The notes below the pieces were generated by a model. The model saw nothing but the letters and a program-made list of their open reading frames with translations, did no database searches and had not been told where the DNA came from. Position numbers and translations under genes: made by a program. Source: an uncultured Paracoccaceae bacterium (GTDB taxonomy: Bacteria > Pseudomonadota > Alphaproteobacteria > Rhodobacterales > Rhodobacteraceae). Taken from it: DNA of 64,000 nt. Positions 38,455-47,484 of the stretch are shown here, piece after piece (the first letter of the stretch is position 1; each line of letters opens with the position of its first letter). The stretch is taken from assembly GCA_938092015.1 (NCBI GenBank), contig CALKOT010000016.1:1-64000 (forward strand), in the 5' to 3' direction.

Positions 38455-38498
38455 GGCACGTCTGTACTGTTTTTTGCGCCTAAGGCCAGCCAAAGAAG

Positions 38499-38526
38499 AA
38501 GGCCGGGCGCTATGGCCCGGCCTTTT
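38499..38526 (-). terminator. intrinsic terminator after trxA
   Basis: On the minus strand AAGGCCGGGC-catag-CGCCCGGCCTT followed by CTTCTTT, 20-45 bp after the trxA stop. Confidence 0.88.
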
Positions 38527-38545
38527 CCGAAATTTGATCAGCGGT

Positions 38546-38866
38546 TTAGATCGATTCCTTGATCCAGCTTTCGATCGCAGATTTCGGCGCGGCGCCGACT
38601 TTCGTCGAAGCGGCTTCGCCGTCCTTGAACAGTATCATCGTCGGGATGCCGCGCACGCCGTACTTGGACGGTGCGTTCGGGTTGTCGTCGATATTCACTT
38701 TCACAATGGTCACTTCTTCGCCCATCTCAGCAGAAAGTTCCTCAAGCGAGGGTCCGATCTGCTTACAGGGTCCACACCATTCCGCCCAGAAATCGACAAC
38801 GACGGGTTTGTCGGATTTCAGCACGTCGGCTTCGAAGCTCGCGTCAGTTACAGCGACTGTAGACAT
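38546..38866 (-). CDS. trxA: thioredoxin 1
   Basis: A 106-residue thioredoxin with [16 protein letters not shown] (active-site WCGPC) and the cis-Pro motif [13 protein letters not shown]. The ATG at 38866 follows AGGAAGGA; an upstream in-frame ATG seven codons earlier is less likely. It is a cytoplasmic disulfide reductant. It is last in the tsaE-amgK-murU-addB-addA-trxA set and ends with a strong terminator. Confidence 0.97.
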   Translation of the reverse strand: MSTVAVTDASFEADVLKSDKPVVVDFWAEWCGPCKQIGPSLEELSAEMGEEVTIVKVNIDDNPNAPSKYGVRGIPTMILFKDGEAASTKVGAAPKSAIESWIKESI

Positions 38867-38960
38867 GATCAATCCTTCCTCTCTCATGTTCTTCCGGGCA
38901 TTGCACGGCCCGGGCTCAGAACCTATGAACGCGGCGGGGGGCGGTCAAGCGGTGGTTGCC

Positions 38961-41900
38961 CTAACCCTCGGCTTGATCTTGTTTTGATGATTTAGAAAGT
39001 GGCGCTAAAGCATTGTCCATAAGAGTGCTTTCGATCCGGTCGAGACGAGGTTCAGATGTCCACAAAATCTCAGCCACAATGGATTTTCCGGGATAAATCC
39101 GTTGCAGAGCCGCTCTATAAGCCGCCAATTGTGCAACATAAGCGGCGGGCGGCGCATCAGGCGGGGCAGGTGTAGCGTCGGATTTAAAGTCGACGAAGTA
39201 GACTGCATCCGATGCAACACACAGCCTGTCTATTCGGCCTGCGATGCGTTTTTCGCCCAGCGCCAGGCTGATTGTCGCTTCGGCTACTGCGTCTGCGCCA
39301 AAATATCTTGCGGCTTCGGGCAGGGCGCGGGCCGCAGCAGCCTCTGCCATTGCCGGGGCGATCAGCGCGGCTGGCAGCTCTGACGCTGTGGCGGTGATGA
39401 TCCGGCGGATGTCTTCTGCATCCTCGGCGCCGTGTTCCAGAGCGGCATGGATCGCCTCACCCCGCCGCCGAGCGATTTCAGGCGGTAGTGTGCTGACGCC
39501 TGTGGATGTATCGTGCGGGGGCCCAAAGGCGCTGGCGGCGACAGGTTCAAGCCGATGCTTTCGAGCGGTCGCAGGACGCGTCAGCGCCCAGTTCGGAAGC
39601 GTTGTGTGCGCTTTGACAGTGGCCATTTCGGCATCCCCGACACGCGGTTCCTGGCCCGTCGCCAGACGCCGGACTTCACCATCAAGCCCTTCGGGTATTG
39701 CGCCCATTGCGACTGTCGCATCCAGTCGGTCCAAGCCTGCCTCAACCATGCCATACCAAGTGTCAGAATGATCACCAGCGCGCTTGCCTTTGGCCCCAGC
39801 GACGATAAGCCAATCTTCGGCGCGGGTCATGGCCACATACAGAAGGCGGCGATTTTCTTCGACTTGTGCTTGCGAGGCTTTCTCACGCGCGGTCGCCAAC
39901 AAAGCAGGCTCCTCACCCTTCTTGCCTTTCCACGCAGCAGCTGGCCGACGCGCCATATCCACCTTGGCCAACTTGCCGCGGTCCTCGCGTATCGCCCGCA
40001 TCGTATCCGGCAGGATGACAACCGGCGCCTCAAGCCCTTTGGCGCCGTGGGCCGTCATCACGCGAACCTGCCCGCCTGCGCCTTCTTGATCGCGCTTGAT
40101 CTCTTCATCGCCGCGCGCCATCCATCCAAGGAAGCCTTCTAATGATGGCGGCTCTACGCTTTCGTAAGCAAGCGCCTGCGCCAGCAGCTCATCAATCGGA
40201 TCCTCCACCTCTGGCCCCAATCGCGCCAGCATCCGCATCCGCCCATTTTCTTGTACCAGCATGTGTTCAAGAATTTCGTAAGGGCGCAGGAAGTCAGCCT
40301 GTTTTCGAACTTTACACAGAACCTTCGCTTCGCGCGTTTCAAGATCACGCAGCGCCATCCAAAGCGTGCCTTCGCGTCCATGCGCCAGAGCAAACAACGC
40401 CTCTTCACTGATATCGAAGAGAGGTGATCGCAACAGGGCCGCTAACGTCAGATCATCATCCGGCGTCGCTGCAAATCGAAGTAGCGCGAGTAGGTCTTTG
40501 ACCGCCAACTCCTCAGTCAACATCAGGCGGTCAGCGCCTGCGACGGGCACGCCGCGCTGTTTCAGGCCCCGGATCAGCGGCGCCATCATCGGTTTGCGGC
40601 TTTGTAGCAAGATGATGATATCGCCAGGCCTAACTGCACGGCCATCGCCTGGCAGTTTGGCGCCACTATCCAAGAGATCGGCGATGTGATCAGCGATAAT
40701 TCCGGCTAGACGAGCGCGCGGCTCGCGCGGGGCGGGCATGTCTACCGGGGACCAGGGTTCGGGGTCCAGCGCGTCCACATCCGGCTCAACAAGCGGCCAA
40801 AGGTCAACGCGGCCCGCACGGGCTTGGTGAAACGCGAGATGGCTGACCGGGGCGCCAGCCGCACTTAGCCCATCAGCCGCGTCATCCTGAAAAACCGCAT
40901 CCACTGCAGACAGGATGGCAGGGGCGGATCGGAAAGAAGCCGCTAGTTCCTCGCCCTTCATCGGCGTTTCTGCAGCCAGAAACCGCTCATCAAAATGACG
41001 GCGCATCCGGTTAAACTCACCCGGTGCGGCACCCTGAAAGCTGTAGATCGATTGTTTCTCATCACCCACGACGAAAAGCGTGCGCCCGCCATCCCGTGCG
41101 CCCTCACCTGCGTGGAACTCTTCGGCGATGGCGCGGATCACTGCCCATTGTTCGGGGCTGGTGTCCTGCGCCTCATCAACCAGAATGTGATCGACGCCGC
41201 CATCCAAGCGGTAGAGCGCCCATTGCGCCATCTCGGATGATGTCAGCAAGGCCTGCGCCTTGCCCACTAGGTCATCGAAATCCAGCAAGGCGTGCGCCGC
41301 TTTCGCCGCCTCATACCGTTCCACCAGCGCCGCGCCAAACCGCATCAGGCGTGCCGTGCGGTCAGCGGCAATGGCGGCGAGCTGTGCTTCGCGCGCTGCA
41401 ACTGCGATGTCGATGAGATGGTTGGTGTGAGCTTCCCAGTTCGGCTCAGCCACTTTGCTGGCTTTAGTTGCAACGCGTGCGAGGCGCGTTCCCTTGCCAG
41501 TCAGAAAGTCCTTTTTCAGACCTTCCGCCAGCGCCAGACCTTTTGTTTCAAACACATCGCGAAGGCGGTTCGCTTTTTCCTGCTCTTTGTCCGTACCCGC
41601 TGCATAGGCCGCAATCATCGCCAGCAGCGCCCGGTCATCCAGCGCCTCAATCGCCACCAACCTTGCAGCGTTCTGATCGAAGGGCGGCGCAGCGTTGAAG
41701 GCGGCGGCAATCGCGGCCTGATCCACTTCACCCACAAACCGCTCACGATTGGCGATGACGTCCTGCGCCAGACTATCGACCGCGTCTTCGTTCAAAAGGG
41801 CCGCGATGTCCTGAAAAACAGGTCCACCAGCCAGATCATCCATGATCTCAGCAACCAGCGCCTTTTGCTCGCGCCCTTCCAGCATGCGGAACGACGGCGG

Positions 41901-42320
41901 GGCGCCTGCCTCCAATGGGAAACGGCCTAGCAGACTGTCACAAAAGGCATGGATCGTCTGGATCTTCAGACCGCCCGGGGTTTCCAACGCCTCGGCAAAC
42001 AGACGGCGGGCCTGGTCTAGGTCAATGTTGATCTCGCCGCCGGTAAGGGCGCTGAGCTGCTCGCGCAGAGCGCCCTCTTCCATCATCGCCCAGCCGCCGA
42101 GCATACCGAACAGGCGCGATCGCATCTCTGCCGCCGCCGCCTTGGTGTAGGTCAGGCAGAGGATTTTCTGTGGCGGGGCGCCTTCCAGCAACAGCCTCGC
42201 GACGCGTTCGGTCAGGACGCGCGTCTTGCCAGAACCTGCGTTGGCCGCAACCCAGACAGAGCCGGCCGGATCAGCCGCTCGGCGCTGCGCCTGTTGCGCG
42301 GTATCGCCAATCGCGTTCAT
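38961..42320 (-). CDS. addA: AddA, double-strand break repair helicase-nuclease subunit
   Basis: A 1119-residue UvrD/Rep superfamily 1A helicase: Walker A AANAGSGKTRVLTERV, LCLTYTKAAAAEMRSR, Walker B IDHILVDEAQDTS, and VDLWPL-type later motifs, then a C-terminal PD-(D/E)XK nuclease with GRIDRL and VYFVDFKSD. With AddB it resects DNA ends for RecA loading. Its start overlaps the addB stop by 4 bp (ATGA). Intact over its full length. Confidence 0.96.
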   Translation of the reverse strand: MNAIGDTAQQAQRRAADPAGSVWVAANAGSGKTRVLTERVARLLLEGAPPQKILCLTYTKAAAAEMRSRLFGMLGGWAMMEEGALREQLSALTGGEINIDLDQARRLFAEALETPGGLKIQTIHAFCDSLLGRFPLEAGAPPSFRMLEGREQKALVAEIMDDLAGGPVFQDIAALLNEDAVDSLAQDVIANRERFVGEVDQAAIAAAFNAAPPFDQNAARLVAIEALDDRALLAMIAAYAAGTDKEQEKANRLRDVFETKGLALAEGLKKDFLTGKGTRLARVATKASKVAEPNWEAHTNHLIDIAVAAREAQLAAIAADRTARLMRFGAALVERYEAAKAAHALLDFDDLVGKAQALLTSSEMAQWALYRLDGGVDHILVDEAQDTSPEQWAVIRAIAEEFHAGEGARDGGRTLFVVGDEKQSIYSFQGAAPGEFNRMRRHFDERFLAAETPMKGEELAASFRSAPAILSAVDAVFQDDAADGLSAAGAPVSHLAFHQARAGRVDLWPLVEPDVDALDPEPWSPVDMPAPREPRARLAGIIADHIADLLDSGAKLPGDGRAVRPGDIIILLQSRKPMMAPLIRGLKQRGVPVAGADRLMLTEELAVKDLLALLRFAATPDDDLTLAALLRSPLFDISEEALFALAHGREGTLWMALRDLETREAKVLCKVRKQADFLRPYEILEHMLVQENGRMRMLARLGPEVEDPIDELLAQALAYESVEPPSLEGFLGWMARGDEEIKRDQEGAGGQVRVMTAHGAKGLEAPVVILPDTMRAIREDRGKLAKVDMARRPAAAWKGKKGEEPALLATAREKASQAQVEENRRLLYVAMTRAEDWLIVAGAKGKRAGDHSDTWYGMVEAGLDRLDATVAMGAIPEGLDGEVRRLATGQEPRVGDAEMATVKAHTTLPNWALTRPATARKHRLEPVAASAFGPPHDTSTGVSTLPPEIARRRGEAIHAALEHGAEDAEDIRRIITATASELPAALIAPAMAEAAAARALPEAARYFGADAVAEATISLALGEKRIAGRIDRLCVASDAVYFVDFKSDATPAPPDAPPAAYVAQLAAYRAALQRIYPGKSIVAEILWTSEPRLDRIESTLMDNALAPLSKSSKQDQAEG

Positions 42321-45247
42321 GCCTCATCCCCCGGGACGCGATCGGACCATTCCCCAAACCGCGACAAGTGTTCGTAGTCGCTGGCCCAGGTAATTTCTTC
42401 TGGCGCCGCACGAGCGAGGAAAGGCTGATCCTCAGACTGGAAAGCGTTGATCAATTGGATCAGTCCGCTCATCGCCTCTGGATCAGGGTCGATCTCGGTG
42501 TTTTTGCCGCCATCGTCAGCGCCAGACAGGCTGACATAGGTGAGGATGGCGGCAGTTTCGGCCTCAAACGCATCGAACGCCCCGGCCCGCGCCATCGCGC
42601 CCAGCAGGGGCAACTGTTTGGCGTAGACCTGCGCCTGCTTGTTGCTGGGCGCTTGGCCCGCCTTGTAGTCGATGATCGCCACGCCGCCGTCTGGCAGGTT
42701 GTCAATGAAATCCACCCGGTCGGCGCGGCCCGTCAGGGTGAAATCACCCAGCAAAGTCTGGATCGTGGCGATGCCATGCAACTCAGCCCCGATGGGACGG
42801 CTGTATTCACGGCGCTTAGCCTCTTGCCCGATGATCCACGGCGCGACGCGGGCAAGGCGGGCGCGCCAAATATCAACCAATGCGGGAGGGGGCGCGACTT
42901 CAGCAATCACTTCATCGGACAGGCGATCAAAGACTTTCCGGGCAGCGTCAGGACCGGGCCAAGGGTCACATTCCTTGATAAACCGTTCCATTACCGCATG
43001 CAGCGTTTCACCTCGCAGGCGTTGGTCAGGCGGCGCGCCGGGTTCGTCTAGCGCACGAAGGCGGAGGATGCGCTTGGCGTAGATAGAATATGGATCGCGG
43101 ATCAAGGTTTCGATCTCTGTCACCGACAATCTTCGGGGCCGCGTCTTTGCCGGAGGACGGGGTTCGGGGCGCCCTGCAGGCTCAACCGACGCGTCCACCG
43201 CATCTATCGCCTCGGCCAAAGTGACCCATTCGGCTCCCCTGCCCTGCATCGCCTCAAGCGCGGACTTTTCGGCGCCTTCCAGCAAAGTCGTCAGGCGCGA
43301 TAGCCAGCGCGCCGGGGTCGTGGGCGCACCGTCAGCCTTCACCGCGCGTGTCAGGTAGACAGTCGGCGCAGACGCCGCTTGCAGGAAGTCATGCGCGGCC
43401 AGCCCGATCCGACGTTCAGGCGCGTTCAGGCCAATCTTTTCACGCATCTGCCGGTTCAACCACGGATCGGGGGCAGGCTGGGCGGGCCAGACGCCTTCAT
43501 TCAGGCCACCCAGAATGACTGTCTCAGCCGATTGCGCACGCGCTTCAAGCGTACCCCAGATCGATACACGCGGATGGCCTAGATACGCTTCTGCGGCGAC
43601 ATCCCCAGCCTCTGACAGCGCCGCGGTTAGTAGTTGGGGATACTCAGACGCCGCAGCTTCGCCGTATGCGTCAGCAGCTTTCTCAAACCTTTCGAGCGCG
43701 GCACTGGCGGCGAGGCCTGCTTTTTCTTCCCACAACTTTTCGGATGCAATCGCCTCAGCAACCGTCCGATGCAGGCGCACCCATTCGGCGAGCGGACGGC
43801 GTTCATCACCAGCCCACGGTAATAGATGAGAGAGGCTTTCAGCCAGTTGAGGCGCCACGAGCGGCCCCTGCCGTTCTTCAGGCCCCTCTGTGATCTCTGT
43901 GGTCAAAAGCGCTGCAACGCCGGTCAGGCGATGGGCGATGTCACGATTTCTGAGGCCGTCCATCTCCATCCGCGCAATCTCAAGCCCAGGTGCGTCCGAA
44001 AGCGGATGCTTCAGTAAGGCCAGCAGCAGCACCGGATCGAAGCTGCGTGTCAGCAAGGCGGCGGTTGAAGTCAGGAACACCCCTGGCGGCGTCAACGCTA
44101 ACGGGCGACCTGAACTGTCGTCCGGGTCAATTCCCCAGCGTCCCAGCGCAGCAGCGATGCGTCGACCAAGGTTACGATCAGCGGCGACAAGGGCGACGCT
44201 GCCGGTCGTTTCTTCAAGCGCTTTGCGTATGATCAGTGCGACTGCCTCAGCCTCTCGCCTGGGCGACGGCGCTTCGATCAGCGTCATTGCGTCCGTTGCT
44301 GCAGGAATGTCTGCTCGAAGGGCTGGCAGCGCGCGCAGCCAGTGATGAGTGACTGGTGCTGGGCGTAGCACCTCAGCAAAAACCCGCGCGCGGGCGCCAG
44401 GCGTTCGTTGACCAGTCCAAGGGCGCACATCGGTCGGCGCAAGGTCAAGGTGATCCAGCAACTGGCGGTAACCGAACTGAGGATGCTCTGGCGTCGCCGC
44501 CTTCCAACCCGCACCATCTAATGCGAAATCAAATCCCGGCAGAACGACCGCGCCTTGTGGCAAGCTTGCAAGGGCGACCAGCAGATCAGAGGTAACGCGT
44601 TTTGATCCGGTAGAGCCCGCAGCGAGCACCATGTGCGAAGGCGGCGCGGACTGTAACGCTGTAATCTTCGCGGCGGTGGCAAGGGCGTAACGCGCCTCAG
44701 GATCGACCGCGCCTTTTTCGGCTAAATGCGCAGGCCAGCCGTCGCCAAGAACTTTGAGAAATTTTAGCGACGTTTCCCAATGTTTTGCCAGCGCCGCATC
44801 ATCGACCGCCCCGTCCAGCGACGACAACGGCGCCTTCGATCCATGCATCTCATCCAGCAGCCGTGCTAGTGTATCGGCCAGTGGCCCGGCAGCGCCGGGC
44901 GGGCCAAGCGATGGATCGAGCGTTAGCATTCGGTCGATCAGGCGGGTCAGCGTCAGGCGCCGTTCCAGCCCATCAATAGCGGGCGGCACGTCGGTCAGCG
45001 GATCATCTACAAAGCGCTCAAAAGTGGTAATGCGCGGCAGAAACATCGCCTCAGCCGCATTTTCAAAGGCCTCTTCCAGGGCGCGGGATGCGCGGGATGT
45101 GTTAATTGCGACCTCAACCCGCGCAAGCGCCTCAGGCGGCTGACCGGCAAGGCGCGCTTTGATGCCTGCAGCCAGTTCTGCTGTGAAATTGGCGCCCGGC
45201 GGCAGGCCATAAACACGTGGGCCATCGTGGTCGCCAAAAGCGCTCAC
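42317..45247 (-). CDS. addB: AddB, double-strand break repair subunit
   Basis: A 976-residue AddB of the alphaproteobacterial type: VYGLPPGANFTAELAAGI at the N-terminus without a classic Walker A, DDSSGRPL and later LGHPRVSIWGTLEARAQSAETVILGGLNEGVWP helicase-like segments, and a C-terminal nuclease core with LTGRADRVDFIDNL and VAIIDYKAGQAP. It works with AddA. The start overlaps the murU stop (ATGA, 4 bp). Confidence 0.95.
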   Translation of the reverse strand: MSAFGDHDGPRVYGLPPGANFTAELAAGIKARLAGQPPEALARVEVAINTSRASRALEEAFENAAEAMFLPRITTFERFVDDPLTDVPPAIDGLERRLTLTRLIDRMLTLDPSLGPPGAAGPLADTLARLLDEMHGSKAPLSSLDGAVDDAALAKHWETSLKFLKVLGDGWPAHLAEKGAVDPEARYALATAAKITALQSAPPSHMVLAAGSTGSKRVTSDLLVALASLPQGAVVLPGFDFALDGAGWKAATPEHPQFGYRQLLDHLDLAPTDVRPWTGQRTPGARARVFAEVLRPAPVTHHWLRALPALRADIPAATDAMTLIEAPSPRREAEAVALIIRKALEETTGSVALVAADRNLGRRIAAALGRWGIDPDDSSGRPLALTPPGVFLTSTAALLTRSFDPVLLLALLKHPLSDAPGLEIARMEMDGLRNRDIAHRLTGVAALLTTEITEGPEERQGPLVAPQLAESLSHLLPWAGDERRPLAEWVRLHRTVAEAIASEKLWEEKAGLAASAALERFEKAADAYGEAAASEYPQLLTAALSEAGDVAAEAYLGHPRVSIWGTLEARAQSAETVILGGLNEGVWPAQPAPDPWLNRQMREKIGLNAPERRIGLAAHDFLQAASAPTVYLTRAVKADGAPTTPARWLSRLTTLLEGAEKSALEAMQGRGAEWVTLAEAIDAVDASVEPAGRPEPRPPAKTRPRRLSVTEIETLIRDPYSIYAKRILRLRALDEPGAPPDQRLRGETLHAVMERFIKECDPWPGPDAARKVFDRLSDEVIAEVAPPPALVDIWRARLARVAPWIIGQEAKRREYSRPIGAELHGIATIQTLLGDFTLTGRADRVDFIDNLPDGGVAIIDYKAGQAPSNKQAQVYAKQLPLLGAMARAGAFDAFEAETAAILTYVSLSGADDGGKNTEIDPDPEAMSGLIQLINAFQSEDQPFLARAAPEEITWASDYEHLSRFGEWSDRVPGDEA

Positions 45248-45933
45248 GTTAGCGCCTCATCGGCCAACTTCAGGCCCTCAGGCGTGCCAACATCAACCCA
45301 GGCGCCGTCATAGACTACGGCGGCAAGTTTGCCTTTTGCGTTCAGACGATCCCAGATGACATTCGTTGAGAAGGCGCCATTCGGGGCGTCCGCGAACGCC
45401 TCAGGTCTAATTATCTGAGCGCCAGAATAGACATAAGGCGCGGTTGCCGCCTCTCCTCTTCGCACCGGTCGCCTACCTTCCAGCCGAAAATCGCCAGCGC
45501 GGGTGTAGGCTATCGCGGCCTTACGCCGAACCATCAGCAACAATGCGTCCATTTCATCTGGCCACCAGGCGTTTGCTAAGACCGGCAAGGCGGGCGGGCC
45601 GACAAAGATCGCATCCGAATTCACCGTGTAGACTGGCGTGTCGCCCAGTAAAGGCAAGGCATGGGTGACGCCGCCACCGGTTTCCAGAATTTCAGGTTCC
45701 TCCGAAAACACTACATCATCGCGCGTCGCCAGATGGTCGCGGATCTGCCCACCAAGATAGTGGAGGTTGATGACATGCCGGGTCACCCCCGCCGCTGCGC
45801 AGTAGTCCAGCGCGTGATCAATGAGCGCGCGTCCCGCGACCGGCAACAGCGGTTTTGGCGTACTCGCCGTCAGCGCGCCCATCCGGGTTCCGAACCCGGC
45901 CGCCATGATCATCGCCGTAGTCGGCCCGCTCAT
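45244..45933 (-). CDS. murU: N-acetylmuramate-1-phosphate uridylyltransferase-like nucleotidyltransferase
   Basis: A 229-residue sugar nucleotidyltransferase: AMIMAAGFGTRMGALTASTPKPLLPVAGRALIDHAL with the GxGxR and PKP motifs, then TVNSDAIFVG. In the MurNAc recycling pathway MurU makes UDP-MurNAc from MurNAc-1-P, and the pairing with an AmgK-like kinase upstream (4 bp overlap) is the strongest support. It forms part of the tsaE-amgK-murU-addB-addA operon. Confidence 0.88.
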   Translation of the reverse strand: MSGPTTAMIMAAGFGTRMGALTASTPKPLLPVAGRALIDHALDYCAAAGVTRHVINLHYLGGQIRDHLATRDDVVFSEEPEILETGGGVTHALPLLGDTPVYTVNSDAIFVGPPALPVLANAWWPDEMDALLLMVRRKAAIAYTRAGDFRLEGRRPVRRGEAATAPYVYSGAQIIRPEAFADAPNGAFSTNVIWDRLNAKGKLAAVVYDGAWVDVGTPEGLKLADEALT

Positions 45934-46970
45934 ACTTTCGTCGCCCTGATCCGCGTCAGCGCGTCAGGGGTGGGGGCAGGAATATGTTGCGAAACAAACT
46001 CTGCAAGCGGTCGCAAGGCAGGATGCGCCAGGTCGCGTTGCAGGTGGTTCCAAACGCGGGTGATCAGATCCAAATAAGCAGGCTTCCCATCACGAAGGTG
46101 CAGCCGGGCGAATATCCCCACGATCTTTAGGTTTCGCTGAGCGCCCAGCGCGGCGTAAGCAGCGCGAAAAGCTTCATTACTGAAGCCAGTCGTGCGAATA
46201 TAGCGATCCAGCATCGCGGCCTGTAGATCCTCGCTCGTGTCGCGGCGGGCATCTTCCAAAAGCGATACCAGATCATAGGCGGGTGCGCCTAAAAGCGCAT
46301 CCTGGTAGTCCAGCAGCCCTACCCTGCAATGGCCAGACCGGTCAGGCAACCAAAGGAGGTTTTCGGCATGATAGTCACGCATGACCAGCGCCGAACGATC
46401 GCCCTCAACATCGGCGCAGGCTGCATCGATCAGCGCATCATGCTCGGCTAAAAAGTCATCGCTGGGCGCCTCACCCATTACGCCCATCCGCCACCAATCC
46501 AGCGCAAGTCGCGCTTCTCGCCTTAGCACTGCTCCGTCATAAGGCTGGATCGCAACCGTCGCGCCGGATCCTTCAGCCACTGTTGGTGGAGGTGTTTCAT
46601 GCATCGCCGCCAGAAGGTCTACCGACGCCTCATAAAGTGTCATTTCCTTCGCCGGCGTCTCAGCTGCAACACGGGCGTAGAGAGCATCGCCAAGATCTTC
46701 GATGATGGCGAAGCCGGACGCAATATCTACTTCCAGTACGTCCGGTGCGGACAAGCCCATCTGACGCAGAAGCCCTGTGAAGGCTAGAAAAATTGAGATG
46801 TCTTCGCCCCGTTCAGCCGGCGCATCCATCAACACGGCATGCTGACCGCCAGGACCGTTGGCCAGTCTTTCATATCGCCGGTTCGAAGCATCGCCTGCCA
46901 ATGGCGATATGTCCGCGCTTCCCCATCCGGCGGCGGTCAGAAACGCAGATTTCGCATCATCGCGGTTCAT
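45930..46970 (-). CDS. amgK: anomeric N-acetylmuramate/N-acetylglucosamine kinase-like phosphotransferase
   Basis: A 346-residue aminoglycoside-phosphotransferase-fold kinase: DASNRRYERL near residue 27, IEDLGDALYA, then the catalytic loop VMRDYHAENLLWLP and LDYQDALLGAPAYDLVSLLEDARRD. With MurU it gives the cell-wall recycling route to UDP-MurNAc that bypasses MurA. It overlaps the tsaE stop by 4 bp and the murU start by 4 bp. Confidence 0.88.
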   Translation of the reverse strand: MNRDDAKSAFLTAAGWGSADISPLAGDASNRRYERLANGPGGQHAVLMDAPAERGEDISIFLAFTGLLRQMGLSAPDVLEVDIASGFAIIEDLGDALYARVAAETPAKEMTLYEASVDLLAAMHETPPPTVAEGSGATVAIQPYDGAVLRREARLALDWWRMGVMGEAPSDDFLAEHDALIDAACADVEGDRSALVMRDYHAENLLWLPDRSGHCRVGLLDYQDALLGAPAYDLVSLLEDARRDTSEDLQAAMLDRYIRTTGFSNEAFRAAYAALGAQRNLKIVGIFARLHLRDGKPAYLDLITRVWNHLQRDLAHPALRPLAEFVSQHIPAPTPDALTRIRATKV

Positions 46971-47473
46971 ATTGCGTCCTTCAGCGCGTCCATCACGGGC
47001 GCCCAGCCAGGTCCAAGCGGCTGAATCACGGCGATGCGCCCTTCGCCTTTGGGACCAAAATCCAGTTCAACCTTCAAAACGCGGGCGGGTGTAGCTGCGC
47101 CAAGACGATCGGGCCACTCAATAAAGACCGCCGCCGTTTCGAAAGCCTCATCCAGACCAATTTCATAAACTTCATCAGAGACGCTTAGCCGATAGAGGTC
47201 AGCATGCCAGATAGGAATGTCCGCCTCATAAATCTGGACTAATGTGAATGTCGGAGATGGGATATCATCTGTGCGTCCGACTCTCGCCAACCGCGCAGTT
47301 ATCGCTGCTCGGGCGAGCGCAGTTTTGCCAGCGCCGATGCCACCTGACAGCAAGACGACGTCGCTACGCGCCAAAGCCCGGCCCAGCGCCGCGCCAATAC
47401 GCGTCGTGTCCGCGTCATCGCCCAGCGGGATCGCAATCGGGGGTTCGGTTGAGGAAATCGCGTCGTCAGTCAT
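46967..47473 (-). CDS. tsaE: tRNA N6-threonylcarbamoyladenosine biosynthesis ATPase TsaE
   Basis: The ATG at 47473 (MTDDAISSTEPP) gives 168 residues; a longer in-frame reading would overlap the histidine kinase gene. Motifs: VLLSGGIGAGKTALARA (Walker A), SPTFTLVQIYEADIPIWHADLYRLS and FIEWPDRLG. It is the ATPase of the TsaBDE complex that makes t6A37 in ANN-decoding tRNAs. It heads the overlapping operon. Confidence 0.94.
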   Translation of the reverse strand: MTDDAISSTEPPIAIPLGDDADTTRIGAALGRALARSDVVLLSGGIGAGKTALARAAITARLARVGRTDDIPSPTFTLVQIYEADIPIWHADLYRLSVSDEVYEIGLDEAFETAAVFIEWPDRLGAATPARVLKVELDFGPKGEGRIAVIQPLGPGWAPVMDALKDAI

Positions 47474-47484
47474 CCAGCGAAGTG